Below are positions 1 to 11,749 of a DNA stretch of 64,000 bases, piece after piece (the first letter of the stretch is position 1; each line of letters starts with the position of its first letter). Below the pieces are notes generated by a model. It did no database searches and had not been told where the DNA came from. It saw only the letters and a list, made by a program, of their open reading frames with translations. The DNA is taken from contig CP075494.1 of assembly GCA_021613535.1 (NCBI GenBank), forward strand, positions 62,001-126,000, in the 5' to 3' direction. The stretch is from Adineta vaga. Taxonomy: Eukaryota > Rotifera. The position numbers and the translations under genes are program-made.

Positions 1-1304
1 AGAAATAAGAAAAGATTCATCAATACATACACTCAACATTGTTGTTGGTTCTTGCTTTGAGATTAGATACATTCCAAAGACGGATTGGAACTTGTTTCAT
101 CCACCAATCGTCGAAGTACTCAAAAAGGGGTTCGAGTTTAGCCGGTATTTTTTCATTGAGCTCGTCGAAAGCCGATTGAACGTGTTGTTCAGGAAGTAAT
201 GGTAATGCCATTAGATGTCGACATAAAGAACGAATTTCATCATTACTGTTGTATAATGTCCCCAAACCGAGTGACTGAATTCGACGGTATAAACACTGTG
301 AATAGTGAAAATAACATCCAGAATGTTGCGCGGCCGGAAACTAAAAATAGTAAAGATATACCAAGATCAAATGGGTACAAAAAGAAACACATACATGTGA
401 TGCAATCACCTTGATAAGAGCCTTTTCGTAATCGCTCATGATGTGTTTAGGTTGAAACGTGAGATTAAGTCGACGAGCAGCTTCGTCCAGAAGATTAAAT
501 ACATATTTGTATACTGGAGCACTTCGACCGGGTAATAAACCAATAACACATGGAAAATCTAAGAAAATCCGTTGTTAATAACATTGGATTTTGGAAAATA
601 GAAATGTATCTTACTGTAGCCATACTTGATACAGTGAATAGAAAACACTTGATCAAAATGAGGCACACATGCCGAAAACGTTCCATCAACCATGATATGT
701 GTTGCTGCAAATAACATACGTAGTTGTTCATCACTGGCGAACAAGATCACCCTCTTTTTGCGAATAAGTGTATCGCTAAAGAGAAATGAAACACCATCAA
801 TTGTCGATGAATACGCATCGGGAACATCGAAAAAACCAGATTTCGGTAATGGTGGTGTCGTTTTTCGTCGAAGACGATTAAGAGCTGATTCTGAAATACA
901 AACAGATATATAAGAATTGAGGAAGATATAAATACTTACTTGCTTCATTAGCTAAAGGAGCCAAACCAAGAGCAGCTTCGCTGAGATTACCAGCAGCTAG
1001 TTCATTGTCGTAAATTTTTCCAATAGCAGTCATTTCGTTCACGACTCGATTTTTAACTTTTTCCTTGAAGGTGACAACTTCAATACTTTCAGGTACCGGC
1101 AAATGAGAATCATGATTTCCTGATTTTCCAATACATTGATCGTGATGGTCGGTGTGCATGTAAGCCGAACACATTCGATTCTTGCAACGCCAGTATTTTA
1201 CTTTTGGTCGAGTTCGATTTAATTGATAGATATATCCATCACAAATCAAGATTGGTTTGCCCCTTGTTACTGATTGAAAAAGTGAGAGTGGATGTGGTCG
1301 ACAT
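1..1304 (-). CDS. FLYWCH zinc finger + MULE-type transposase-derived protein, partial, frameshifted
   Basis: A spliced gene reads leftward and leaves the window. Four exons are visible, near 1304-940, 890-615, 558-410 and 340-31, with 49-69 bp GT-AG introns. The first exon has a FLYWCH zinc finger (DGYIYQLNR, YWRC, CSAYMHT, then an HDSHLP histidine pair). Later exons carry the MULE transposase core: MVDGTF, LPGRSAPVYKY, MSDYEKALI, GCYFHYSQCLYR. The natural start appears to be the ATG at 1304-1302, but a run of four C on the plus strand (1260-1263) puts that start out of frame with the zinc finger; three C would restore it. FLYWCH-MULE genes are very common in bdelloids and derive from Mutator-like transposases. 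Function as a transposase or a domesticated DNA-binding protein cannot be told. The frameshift may be a real lesion or a sequencing error. Confidence 0.75.
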
Positions 1305-1557
1305 GGTGGACGTGTAAAAGTAATAAATTTACCAGTGAATGAAATAGAATGATATGTCGGACTTATTTATAGGGCGAACGTACAAAAGACTTGTTAAAGA
1401 AGAGAAACGATTTCTTCAGTCAGAAAGAAACATAGTATTCGTTTCTATATCTAGGGTCACATGTACAAAACAGACTAAAAGAAACGCGAAGAATGTTTGC
1501 AATAAAAGCTTAAAACACTCTCCACTTTTATAGTCTCTTTCGATAATTATATAATAC
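1305..1557. other. 5' flank of FLYWCH gene, nothing recognised
   Basis: AT-rich sequence upstream of the FLYWCH-MULE gene. It must hold that gene's promoter, but no defined element can be picked out. Confidence 0.4.
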
Positions 1558-1749
1558 GACATTTGTACTTGTCGACGATCCTTGCTGTCGACATTTGTAC
1601 TTGTCGACGATCCTTGCTGTCGACATTTGTACTTGTCGACATTATGCTTGTCGACGTTTTATTGTCGACATTATGCCTGTCGACATTTTTACTGTCGACA
1701 TTATGCCTGTCGACATTTTTACTGTCGACGTTTTTCTGTCGACATTTTA
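1558..1749. repeat. GTCGAC-anchored tandem satellite
   Basis: Twelve copies of the palindrome GTCGAC lie about 15-18 bp apart. Two 32-bp units at the left (GACATTTGTACTTGTCGACG and onward) give way to 15-bp units that alternate between GTCGACATTATGCCT and GTCGACATTTTTACT. This is a short minisatellite with higher-order 30-bp periodicity. Open frames across it on both strands are by-products of the period. Confidence 0.9.
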
Positions 1750-3316
1750 CCACTAAATCAGATTATCTGGATGATTTCAAAGTGATTTCGACAGTTGAAA
1801 TCCCATTGTTTCCCCTTGCATACGGGTCATGGTTTTTCGAATTTAAAAAACAGATTTTCTTTTAAATTCAGTAAATCGCTTTTTTATGAGTGGGCATTTG
1901 GGACATCTATTTTAGAATCGAAGAAAAAGATTTTTTTTCGTTTTAGTTTCAAGATCGATTTTTCACCAGCGGTACATACGTGACATTTAGCGATTGGATG
2001 TTTTTTGTGGACAATAACGAATAGTTTACATTAAATTATTTTCTTATTAAAGATATACAAGTTTTGAATGATCTATTCAGATGTACTAGATAGATATTTT
2101 GTTTTTCTGCTAAAGTTATATCGTGAAGGTTGCCGACGGTATGAATCGATTATTCATTAAATTTCTCTTCGGTGTATGTTCAAAGACTCTAGAAACTGAA
2201 ACTAGTTTAATAAGAACTATTCGTACAAATGTGAACCATAAAATAATCAATGGACGCATAAACATATAAAACCGTTCGTTAGTCGCATACAAAAAAACAG
2301 ATTGAAACCATAGTATTGATTTCATGCAGTGTGTACCAGCACATGTCGAGTATGATCGAGATTTGACTTCCTTAAACTCAATTCTAACCAATTCTAAAGG
2401 TCTAATTTAAGATATTTCTTCGTACGATCACTTTGACGGAGCTTTCGGTATTCCGTTACATATATACTGTTACCCCGCCGCACCCTCCGCACACCCTCAA
2501 GTTGCTGCTGCCCCACCGCACACCCTCAACTAGCTATTACTCCGCCGCACCCTACGAATAGTTTCAATTGTAATTTGTTTTTTTCAATTGAATCTAAACT
2601 TCAAGCTCGACATGTATGAATTCATCCAAGCATATCAATAGAGTATTGGATATTTCCAACGTTCAAATGAGAGTACATAGCTTTCCGCATAGTTTCTAAT
2701 TTCCTTTTCTTTTTAGACAACGTTATACTTTAGAATTGGTTCCCGAGGAACCAGTAATTGAGCTCTTCAAAAAAGACCGTTCCATGATTTCATATTCGTT
2801 TCAAATCTTTACCTTAAGACAATTTTTCATTTCAACGATTGGTCGTTCCCTAGTCTTTCTCCGGTCGACCACTCATGGGTAGCCGTCAACATATTTTACA
2901 TCGCTATGCCGCTTACTCTCAGTCCCGCTTTGTATCAAATGAATACATTGTGTTTTGATCTCTCTCGAAAAAATAACAAGCATCCATTCATATGAATATT
3001 GAAAAAATATAACAAGTAGAATTTGATAGCTAATAGCGGTGTAAACAAGAAATCGTACGTGACCAGGCGCTGCCTACTATAAAAAACTTATTCTCAATAG
3101 TTGAATTTTTTTATCCTTAATCGAACTTCTTAATTTTCGTTCCCTTAAAGATAAAGATGAAATAATATATAAGTTATTTTATTAATGAAGTACACGACAG
3201 AAACAAGGAAAACAAATAATAAAAGCCGACAGCTATTTCAATATTATTCGGCGGTTCTTATGTTGAATAGCAAACGCACCAATCGTCTTTTAATAATCAA
3301 TGCAAAAGTCTATCTC
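1750..3316. other. Non-coding stretch with a short C-rich repeat
   Basis: No convincing gene on either strand. Around 2471-2555 the motif CCGCACCCT / CCGCACACCCTCAA recurs four times in unequal spacing; it resembles neither clean telomeric repeat nor a coding sequence. The open frame at 2116-2391 (minus) has no recognisable content. Confidence 0.5.
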
Positions 3317-3700
3317 AACCAAAGCAGACAAAAATTGAATAAAGGCATTTAAGCGCTCCATCGTCAACCGTGAGTGTGATCCGTACGTGTTGAAAAAATA
3401 AATGCCGTTTTCTGCGTTTTCTAGCTCGTAAATTCTACTTTTTGCATGAGAAAACAGCAAAAACTTCAATTTTTGAATGTAAAAGGTTCTTGCTTTTAGA
3501 CGACAAAAAAATACGGAGATAAAAGCACATTTCAGCCTTCAAAAACTAAAGTTTTTGCTGTTTCCACGTGGAAAAATAGAATTTATAGGCTGAAAGATGC
3601 AGAAAACGACGTTCATTTTCTGAGCCTATACAGATCACACTCACAGTTCCCGATTGAGCGTTTAAACGTATTTTTTTCAATTCTTATCTGCTTCGGTTGC
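3317..3700. repeat. Large imperfect palindrome (foldback or MITE remnant)
   Basis: The left arm, about 3317-3500, aligns base for base with the reverse complement of about 3530-3700. Landmarks are AACCAAAGCAGACA, GTGAGTGTGATC, GAAAACAGCAAAAACTT and their complements on the right. Identity is roughly three quarters by eye, with a short non-palindromic centre near 3515. The size and arm length suit an old foldback/MITE element. No target duplication could be fixed. Confidence 0.7.
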
Positions 3701-4275
3701 TGTTTACTTATATAGTATGATGTTTTGCTCTGTACTATTCGAGTAATCATTGACTTCCCCGCGGCTAAAGAAGTGTTGCATTCTTTCTTTTTTTGTAGCT
3801 TCTGAGCTAAACATAGATTGAATAGTTACTCATTTGGGCTTTGTCGGACTTTTCGCCATTCCGAAACCAGATAAAGTTGTTTTTCATTCGCTATCTATAC
3901 AATAATTAATGGTTTTTCTTTTTATCCAATATATAGACAGAAATGAAAAGTGAACAGCAATTGATATTTCTTTGTTATCAGCGTGTGGAGACTTTACCAC
4001 TCAGGTACCACTATCTATTTTTCAGAGCTTTTGTATATAAAAGAAATGTCTTAACAAATTTACTAAATTTTCACTTTTTCCGGTGACCAGGCGACGCCTG
4101 GCCTAGCCCATCCCTGATTACGCCAATAATAGCTAGTTACAAATGATTATATTATATTGTGTTCTAGCAAAGATTTTCGTTTATTTGGTGCTATTACATG
4201 TTTGATTCGATGACAAATCAATAATAGGATTTTAGCCAACTACTTCCTTCTTTTTCACTTTTTTCTGTTTTTATT
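3701..4275. other. No gene recognised
   Basis: AT-rich sequence between the palindrome and the telomeric repeat. A GC-richer bit at 4081-4120 (GTGACCAGGCGACGCC) echoes GTGACCAGGCGCTGCC at 3059-3075, so both may come from one dispersed repeat. Confidence 0.4.
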
Positions 4276-4357
4276 CTGGGTGAGGGTTTGGGTGTGGGTG
4301 GGTGTCTCTGTTACTCACGAACGCACTCACACCTACACCCACACCCACACCCACATC
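4276..4357. repeat. Head-to-head interstitial telomeric repeats
   Basis: A G-rich run (GGGTGAGGGTTTGGGTGTGG, then GTGGGTGT) at 4278-4304 is followed after about 25 bp by a C-rich run (ACACCTACACCCACACCCAC) at 4328-4357. The plus strand therefore reads G-strand then C-strand, so two telomere-like ends face each other. Confidence 0.85.
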
Positions 4358-4379
4358 CTTAACCTCAAGCCACAACCAT

Positions 4380-4459
4380 CCCATGTTTTTCATTGCGATT
4401 AAAATGCGGCGTAGTTACGCACAACCGCGCCGCATTTTAAGCGCAATGGAAAACATGGG
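4380..4459. repeat. 32-bp near-perfect hairpin
   Basis: The arms at 4380-4411 and 4428-4459 are inverted copies with two mismatches, and the loop is 16 bp. The arm starts CCCATGTTTTTCATTGCG and ends AAAATGCGGCG. It sits 22 bp from the head-to-head telomeric repeat. Confidence 0.9.
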
Positions 4460-5406
4460 TTATAGGAAACTACGATTCTTCGTATATTATTGATTGAGCG
4501 ATGCTATTATCAAACAAGAAAAAATCTGACTAAAAATATTTGCCAAACTAACCCTAGATTAAGGCTTCTTTTGACTATAGTGACTTTTAGTCAAATTGTA
4601 TTACGAATCATTTATTCATGATAAAATATCTTTCTTAATTCCAAACTCAAATGAAATAAATATGGAAAAACTAACACCAGATTCCGGCGCCTCAAACTCG
4701 ATTACCTTTGGTTAAAAGTATTCAGACAAATTCAGGTAGGTTCTTCTAGGTTTATCTCGTGCTGTTTTCTGACTGGCCTAGAGTGACAAACGTTTTTGAA
4801 GTACACATTTGAAGTCGTGGATTAAAGGCTGTATAACCCTTTCTTTTAGAAAAGAGAATATATTTACCAATGGATTTGGATACATTATTTATGCTGAATA
4901 GATCAAACCAAAGAAAAATTCATACTCTGTACATTTCTTGTTTTAAACTAATAAAATATATTTGGATCAAATATCCACCATCACAAAAGTATGGTAAGTC
5001 AATATCTTTCTTTTTATTTCAAATATTCTCTGATAAAATTCGAGATTCTTCTAATTTATTTTTTCAAGAAATATTTATCAATTTGACTGCAATAACATAA
5101 CATAAAAGGAATTATATGAAAGATTTTAATCAAATTTAAGCATATTTTAATCATATGTAGCGATCATTTTTCATCTTTTTTGGAAATTTTCGATCATTTA
5201 TTCGATCATCTTCAACCTTTTTTAACACAACCTATGCAACATGACCATGAAACCAAAAACAAAAATAATAAATAAAAATATATAAATAATATAATAATCA
5301 TATAAGAACACAACATAATCATATCACAACATAACAGATGATAAACAATTTGAACAAAAATCTCAAATTAATTGTTTCTGACAAAATTAACATGAAAGAT
5401 TGTTTA
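4460..5406. other. No gene recognised
   Basis: Very AT-rich. It holds the 3' flank of the JmjC-RRM gene on the minus strand. The open frame at 4870-5100 has no recognisable domain and AT-biased composition, so it is not called. Confidence 0.5.
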
Positions 5407-7474
5407 TTAACTTTCTATTTTATTATAATAAGATAACATCAAAGGTTGATTATTTATTTGATATTTATAAGCATTGTTCATAACTTCATCAACTTGTTCA
5501 GTATTGGTAAAAGATAAAAATGCATATCTAAATCCGAAAAAATGAAAATTAAAATTTGATAATTAAAATATCCAAATATAAAAAATTACCCAAATAAAAT
5601 TTTATGATCTGTATTTGATTTTTGAACAATTCTTGCTGGAATATATTTAATTTGATTAGAATTAAAAAATAATTTTTTCAAATCATTTTCAGTAACATTT
5701 TCAGGTATTTGTTTAACAACAATATTCCAATTTTCATTAAATTCATTTTCATTTGATAGTTCAGAAAGATTTTTAACAAATTCTATTTGACAATTTGATC
5801 CAAAACGTGAAGAATTAATTGCTCGTTTTCGATTATATTCAGCTTGAAGATTTGTACGATGAAATATAAATGCATAATTAAGATGTGGTGGTAATTGACT
5901 TTGTTTGAAAATAATTTTTGTTGAACCAATAAAATAAGATCGAAGATGATTTTTTCTTATTTGTTTATTTAAATTTGATACATATAAGACTTTCTTTATA
6001 TCAATTTCACATTGATCATTTTTTTTTCTTAGTATAAATTCATTATGATTTGTTACTCTCTATTTATTAATTATATTTTAAATATAAAAGAATAATTAAG
6101 TTAAATAAACTTACTGATAATTTATTATTTTTTAAATAAATTTCTTTATTTATTGATTGATCATTTAATGATGATGGTGGTGGTGTATCAATCATATTTA
6201 ATATTTGTTCATAATTTGAAGATTCAGTTTGATTATTATCCATAAAAATATCATTTACAAAATCTTTTGATGAAAATAATTCATTAAAATCTGTTTCATT
6301 ATCAAATTGTGAATATTTCATTGATTCATCAGAAATATTCATTAAAAAATCTTCTCTAAAAAAATCATTTTATTTATTTATTATTATTAATCAATTTTTT
6401 AAATAAAACTTACTCATTTATATTATTAAGAAATAATATATCTTTATCTAAATAAATAAGTTTTAATAAATATTTTTTTTATAAAAATAGAAAAATACTT
6501 TGATCAGAATTAATTTGAAGATAATTTTCAATATATTTTTCAATATTTTCATTATTATATAAATTGAAATCAATTGATTGATTTTTATTTATATTTGAAG
6601 ATATTTTACAATGACATAAAGATGAATTTTTATTAAATTGATCATAAAAATAAGATGGTAAAGCAAAATGAATTGATTCAGATAAAATTTCATTTTGAGT
6701 AAAACTTTGTGAAAGAATTCCTGATGATAAAATAAGAATTTCATTTGGATATTGAAGAACTTTTTTATATTTAATATTATATTTATTAAATAACAATGGA
6801 TCAATTAAAATTTCATCATGTTCAACACATATTGATGGATTTGTTTCTTTAAATAAAATTTCAAATTTCTTTCTTTCTTCCAATGGAATAATATACCAAT
6901 AACGAATTCCACCTTCATGATGATAATTTAATTGATAAAGATTTTGTTTATTTGAAGATAAAGGAAATATAGCAGCAGGTCCATATGCTTTAATTAATGT
7001 TGATGAATATTGTTTACAAAATTTTTTACCAGATAATTTTAATAATGATTTTGATGGTAATTGATGAAAATCAAATTGATTACGATGAACACGTTTTAAA
7101 AATAATGTTTTATTATTAATTTGAGATATACTTGATAGATTTTGTGTATTTAATCCATTTGGTAATAATAACCAAAATATTTGATCATTTATTAAAATAT
7201 TTTCCTCTATTTTTTCATTTTCAGCCAGTGGAATTGTTTTTATTGAATAAATTAAATTCTCATTATCAATTTGTTTAACTTGTTGAATTGTTGAACATAA
7301 TGGAATATTTATTGGTGTTTTTTTTAATATTTTTTTAAAATTTGATGTTGGAATTAATTTAATTGCACCATTTTCTTTTAATAATAATTCATTTTTATAA
7401 ACATATTTTAATAAATCTTTCATTTCATTATCATTTATTGATATTATTGGAATATCAGTAGATTCTAATGACAT
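5407..7474 (-). CDS. JmjN/JmjC-like protein without iron ligands, fused to two RRM-like domains
   Basis: Five exons, 7474-6499, 6447-6414, 6355-6115, 6059-5590 and 5527-5407, join with consistent phases to a 613-residue frame ending in TAA. The N-terminus fits a JmjN domain (PIISINDNEMKDLLKYVYKN, IKLIP). Then comes a JmjC-like core: NLYQLNYHHEGGIRYWYIIP, HDEILIDPLLFNKYNIKYKK, PNEILILSSG, IHFALPSYF. Aligned from memory to KDM4-type JmjC domains, the HxE pair and the distal histidine are Ser/Asn and Ser, so oxygenase activity is unlikely. The C-terminal half holds two RRM-like folds: KKVLYVSNLNKQIRKNHL, then NWNIVVKQIPENVTENDLKK with an RNP1-like GYAFLSF split by the last intron. Inferred role: a chromatin- or RNA-binding adaptor. 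The locus is strongly AT-biased. Confidence 0.72.
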
Positions 7475-9109
7475 TTTGTTGTATATTCTAAATTAATAAA
7501 TAGATAAATGATGTTTTTCATACCTTTTTATTATCAATAATCAAATGTACGCCGTATATAAATCTACTTTTTTGTTCTTTTTATATATTTCAGGTAAATC
7601 AATATAGATTGAAGGTCATATGACATTTTTATTAGAATTATATCGATTATTTTAGTTTAAATTGATTTTTTTAGCAGAAAAAATAAGTTTTTCAATCTCT
7701 AAGATAAAATAATAAATAGAATATTTTATTTATATATAAATCGAAGATAATATGAATATTCAAGATCATATCATAAACAGATCTTCTATCGAATTGTTTT
7801 TTTTTCTTCTATTAAAAAATTAATTTAATAATAAAAGAATATAGAATTAATTAAATAGATATCGTTTTCGTTATTTAAAATTTTGGTTTTTTTCTTCTTC
7901 GTTGTAAAATAATTCTTCTTTGTATACTATCATTTAATTATTCATCAGCTTAGTTTTGTTTATTTATCTAATAACATTAAAAGATAATTTCGTTTTTTAT
8001 CTCCAACAACAAAATATGATAAATTTTGCTGTCAAATATATCTTTGATCATCGAAACAAATCTCATATAATCTGATCAAAAAAAAAGAATGATAGAGAAA
8101 AATATTTTTATCTCGTTTATATTATTGATTTGATTTTATCTACCTTGAATCAAAAAGCACTAATGGCATGTTGTTATTCATCTAATTTATCAAATATAAA
8201 AAACGACAAAGATATTTTTTCCTTTTTAATGAAAAAAAAATTCATTTTTATTATACTTTAAATGTAAATCAATGATCAAAATTATTTCATGAATAAAAAA
8301 AATTCTTGAAATAGATTTGAATTTATTTATTTTAAAAACAACATGAAAAAAGGGAAGAATTGAATTAAATGACTTATATAAAATTCTTTTTAATCTTAAA
8401 TCAACAAAATTTAAATTAAATCGATTTAATAAAATAAAGATTAAATTTATTAAAACAAATAGTTTATTTAAAATAATTAGAATTAAAATTAAATGAAAAT
8501 TAATTTTTTAAAATTTTATCTAAGAAAATATCTAATTTAAAAAAAAAGTAAATCTTAAATATCTATCAATCGTTATTATTAATCTATTTAATGGATTATT
8601 TTCAAGAATATTCACAAATATTATCATGTAATACATTAATTTATGCTATTTTGATCATTTTTATTTTCTTTTTTAATTAAATAAATTTATTTTTCTTTCT
8701 TATTTGTTTCTTTAAAATCTTTATTTATTCAAAGATATTAAATGAATATTTTAACTGATGAAGAATATTATTCATACACTGTTTTAAAAATTTATGCTCT
8801 ATTCAATCCCCAAACAAGGTTTCTTGATTACGAAAATATCTTCAAACATGTTTAACGTTTGAAACATGCAATAAAAAATTTCACGAAATCATCAAAGAAT
8901 TGTTCGATGTACAGAGGTAAAGAATCATCTCGTATGAAATCTTTTTTAAGTTGAAAATATCAGAAAAATACGAAACTAGAGATGCATTATGTATATTTAT
9001 ACAATTGTTGACAATTAGAACATCGCAGTATCTTCTTCGTTATAAATATAATGGAGAAAATAATTCGATGATGCACATTTTTGGACACTGTTTATGACGC
9101 AATGGAACG
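7475..9109. other. AT-rich intergenic stretch
   Basis: No open frame or domain is supported. The left end must carry the promoter of the JmjC-RRM gene, and the right end the truncated 5' junction of the LINE. No endonuclease-coding sequence precedes the LINE reverse transcriptase here. Confidence 0.5.
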
Positions 9110-11113
9110 ATGTCTTGGCATACAATAACAAAAATTCGTCCTTCAATAACAAAAGCACTACGAGTCATGCTGAAACACAAGCATTATCTTCAAAATCGTT
9201 ATAGGCATACCAGATCAGAGGAAGATAGACAAAGTCTCCGTTCATGGCACAAATTAGTACAACATGAATTCAACCAACACAAAGTAAACAGGTGGAACAA
9301 TTTTATTGACAATGTGGCTTCTCCACAGCTAACAACGTTTTGGAAAACAATTAGAATTCTTAATAAAAAACGATCTGTAGAATTTTCTGCAATAACAGAA
9401 AATAATCAAATACACAGAACACCTGTTCAAATATTATCATGCTTAACACAGCATTTCAAAGTCAGATTTCAAGCACCCTCAATAGATTTAACAGTAAAAA
9501 CTGATAAAGAAGCACATGATCTATGGGAATTACTAGATCAAGCACTACCTGAAGACATTCAACTAATTAGTCAACAATCGGATCTTATATTTACAACAAG
9601 GAAAGTATGGGAAGTATTGAAATCACTTAAAGCAAAGAACTCATCTAGTTTCGACAATATTTCTAATAAAATGATTAAAAATATACCTGAAGTATATGCC
9701 CAAATCCTTACAGAACATTATAATGCTTTATTTGCTGACTTATTCTGGCATAAACAGTGGAAGCAATCAAGAACAATCTGTTTCAATAAAGTAGAAAGTG
9801 CTGCACCAACAACACAACAACTTAGACCAATTTCTCTGTTACCAGTACTTGGAAAAGTATACGAACGACTTTTTCTTATACGCTTCAAAAAATGGCTATT
9901 TAAATATGGCATACTTCCTTGGCAACAATCTGGAGCTCAATCCAATCAATGTACTACTTCACGACTTAATCATATGCTTGAACAAGCATTCGCGTCACTA
10001 TTGAGTAACACTTTCACACCAATACTTTTTGTCGACTTCCTGCAAGCTTTTGATCTTTTGTGGCAAGAGGGACTACTCTTGAAACTAAAACGATTAAACT
10101 GTCCATTCTCCTATCTTATATGGATAAAAAATTATTTTACAGATCGATCAATGTTTATAGACTTAAATGGTCAAATATCAGAAGAAATTTCAGTAAAAAG
10201 AGGTGCACCACAAGGAAGTGTATTTGGTGCTATCGCATACATCGTTGCACATCATGATTTGCAGCAAGTGTTTCGAAACCCCGAAAACAATCACCTTTAT
10301 GTTGATGATCTAGGGAGTGTTTATATACCTAGTTTATACGAAGAATACAAAGATCAATTAACCGATATTCAAATAAGGATCAACACAGATTTAATTAAAT
10401 TACACGATTATGCAATTGAATGGCATCAGCCTGTCAACAGTAAAAAGACTGAATACGTAGTGTTTGATCGTGTAATAAAATCTCCTAAATTTAAAATCTT
10501 TTACAATGGAAATCAATTAGAACAAAAGAAAAATTTTAAATACTTGGGATATAGATTAGATTCAAAGTTATCTTTTAACTGTGTAGTAGCTGATCATTTA
10601 CAAAAATGCCGGCAAACGTATACAATTTTAAAATATATACATAATCGATTTCCTGCCTTCTACAAACTTAAACTACGGTTTTTTAATACATATGTCTGGC
10701 CACATCTTCATGCAATGTCTTCAATTTATTGTCTTCTATCAAATACTCAAAGAAATAAAATCGATGGTTTTTATCGAAGATGTCTACGAATTATATATCA
10801 TCTATTTCAATGCTCAACAAACGATCTACACGAAGTCTTTCGACTGCCAACGTTAGAAGAAAAATATAGAAAAACCTTAACCAAACGACTAAGTAATATT
10901 GAACGATATGAACAAGAACTAATTCAATGTTATTTAATGCACAAAAACATAATAAATACAACACGTCATCACTATCGTGAAAAGGCAATTATACAAGCAA
11001 TGCCAAGAGGCCGACCTAGCACGCGCATGTTAAATTTCTACAACAGATCCACAACATACTTCGACAAACTCATCAATTTCTGTTACATACATCATATTAC
11101 AGAAGAACCGTAA
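9110..11113 (+). CDS. LINE reverse transcriptase, 5'-truncated element
   Basis: A 667-residue open frame with non-LTR reverse transcriptase motifs in order: RPISLLP at 239-245, FVDFLQAFD at 307-315, RGAPQGS at 364-370 and YVDD at 397-400, followed by a thumb region. The frame is free of stops, but the APE-type endonuclease that should precede it is absent, and the sequence before the ATG is non-coding. The copy is therefore 5'-truncated or internally deleted. The C-terminal part (FNTYVWPHLHAMSSIYCLLS, FYRRCLRIIYHL) is typical of jockey/R1-group LINEs. Hebe, a subtelomeric LINE of Adineta vaga, is a candidate relative but cannot be confirmed here. It is a different family from the LINE at 38.5-43.5 kb. 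Confidence 0.85.
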   Translation: MSWHTITKIRPSITKALRVMLKHKHYLQNRYRHTRSEEDRQSLRSWHKLVQHEFNQHKVNRWNNFIDNVASPQLTTFWKTIRILNKKRSVEFSAITENNQIHRTPVQILSCLTQHFKVRFQAPSIDLTVKTDKEAHDLWELLDQALPEDIQLISQQSDLIFTTRKVWEVLKSLKAKNSSSFDNISNKMIKNIPEVYAQILTEHYNALFADLFWHKQWKQSRTICFNKVESAAPTTQQLRPISLLPVLGKVYERLFLIRFKKWLFKYGILPWQQSGAQSNQCTTSRLNHMLEQAFASLLSNTFTPILFVDFLQAFDLLWQEGLLLKLKRLNCPFSYLIWIKNYFTDRSMFIDLNGQISEEISVKRGAPQGSVFGAIAYIVAHHDLQQVFRNPENNHLYVDDLGSVYIPSLYEEYKDQLTDIQIRINTDLIKLHDYAIEWHQPVNSKKTEYVVFDRVIKSPKFKIFYNGNQLEQKKNFKYLGYRLDSKLSFNCVVADHLQKCRQTYTILKYIHNRFPAFYKLKLRFFNTYVWPHLHAMSSIYCLLSNTQRNKIDGFYRRCLRIIYHLFQCSTNDLHEVFRLPTLEEKYRKTLTKRLSNIERYEQELIQCYLMHKNIINTTRHHYREKAIIQAMPRGRPSTRMLNFYNRSTTYFDKLINFCYIHHITEEP

Positions 11114-11749
11114 CAAGAGGAAAAATAAACAAAATTAATTAACAATCAAACCTTTTAAATTAATACTTAATCTATACTTTTCTTTATTGTAATTTTCGTG
11201 CATGTAACTGTTCAAAATAGTATTTAACGTTCTTTCATAGTGGTCAGGACCAATATGGTCAAACCACTCAAATAAAGCAATTTATATATATATATTATCA
11301 AATGAAAAAGTATTAGTTACTGGTGGACAGAATAGTAGTAGTATTTCTCTCAATAGTGCTGAATTCTATTGATTAATAAAAATAAGAAAAAAAGCTCGAA
11401 TTTTTATTTCTTTCTTTTCAACTTAACTAAATTTTCTTAATAAAATAAAACCATTTTGAAATGAAATAAGATATTTTAAAAAAAGAAAGAAACGAATGAA
11501 TATTGCTCTTGTAATTTATGAAAATCGAATAAAAATTTAAAAAAATTTCTCTATGAAAAAAGAATTGATTATTTAATTAGAAAATTGAAATATGAAGTTT
11601 TTTTTTAATCAAAATTCTTTGAAAAAAAAGGTAAAATTTTGTTAAATTGATTTTCATCTAAAATAAATTTGGTTATTATGACAGAAAAATGTGATTGTAT
11701 TAATGATATTTAGTTATATTTACATTGATAAAAGGATTTAGATTTTGTC
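11114..11749. other. LINE 3' tail and AT-rich spacer
   Basis: The first part is probably the LINE 3' UTR. An exact end or target duplication could not be fixed. No gene is seen. Confidence 0.4.

Noticed and set aside
1547-1865. Open frames on both strands over the GTCGAC satellite
   Set aside because: They arise because the repeat units lack stops in several frames; the translations are simple repeats.
2116-2391. 91-residue minus-strand open frame
   Set aside because: No domain, start context or splice signals; looks like chance open sequence.
4870-5100. 76-residue plus-strand frame near the JmjC-RRM gene
   Set aside because: Composition is that of the AT-rich flank; no domain or conserved feature.
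8753-8790. CTGATGAAGAATATTATTC, hammerhead-like start
   Set aside because: No GAAA core or stem II within reach.
9718-10988. Additional open frames inside the first LINE
   Set aside because: They are shadows of the reverse transcriptase frame.
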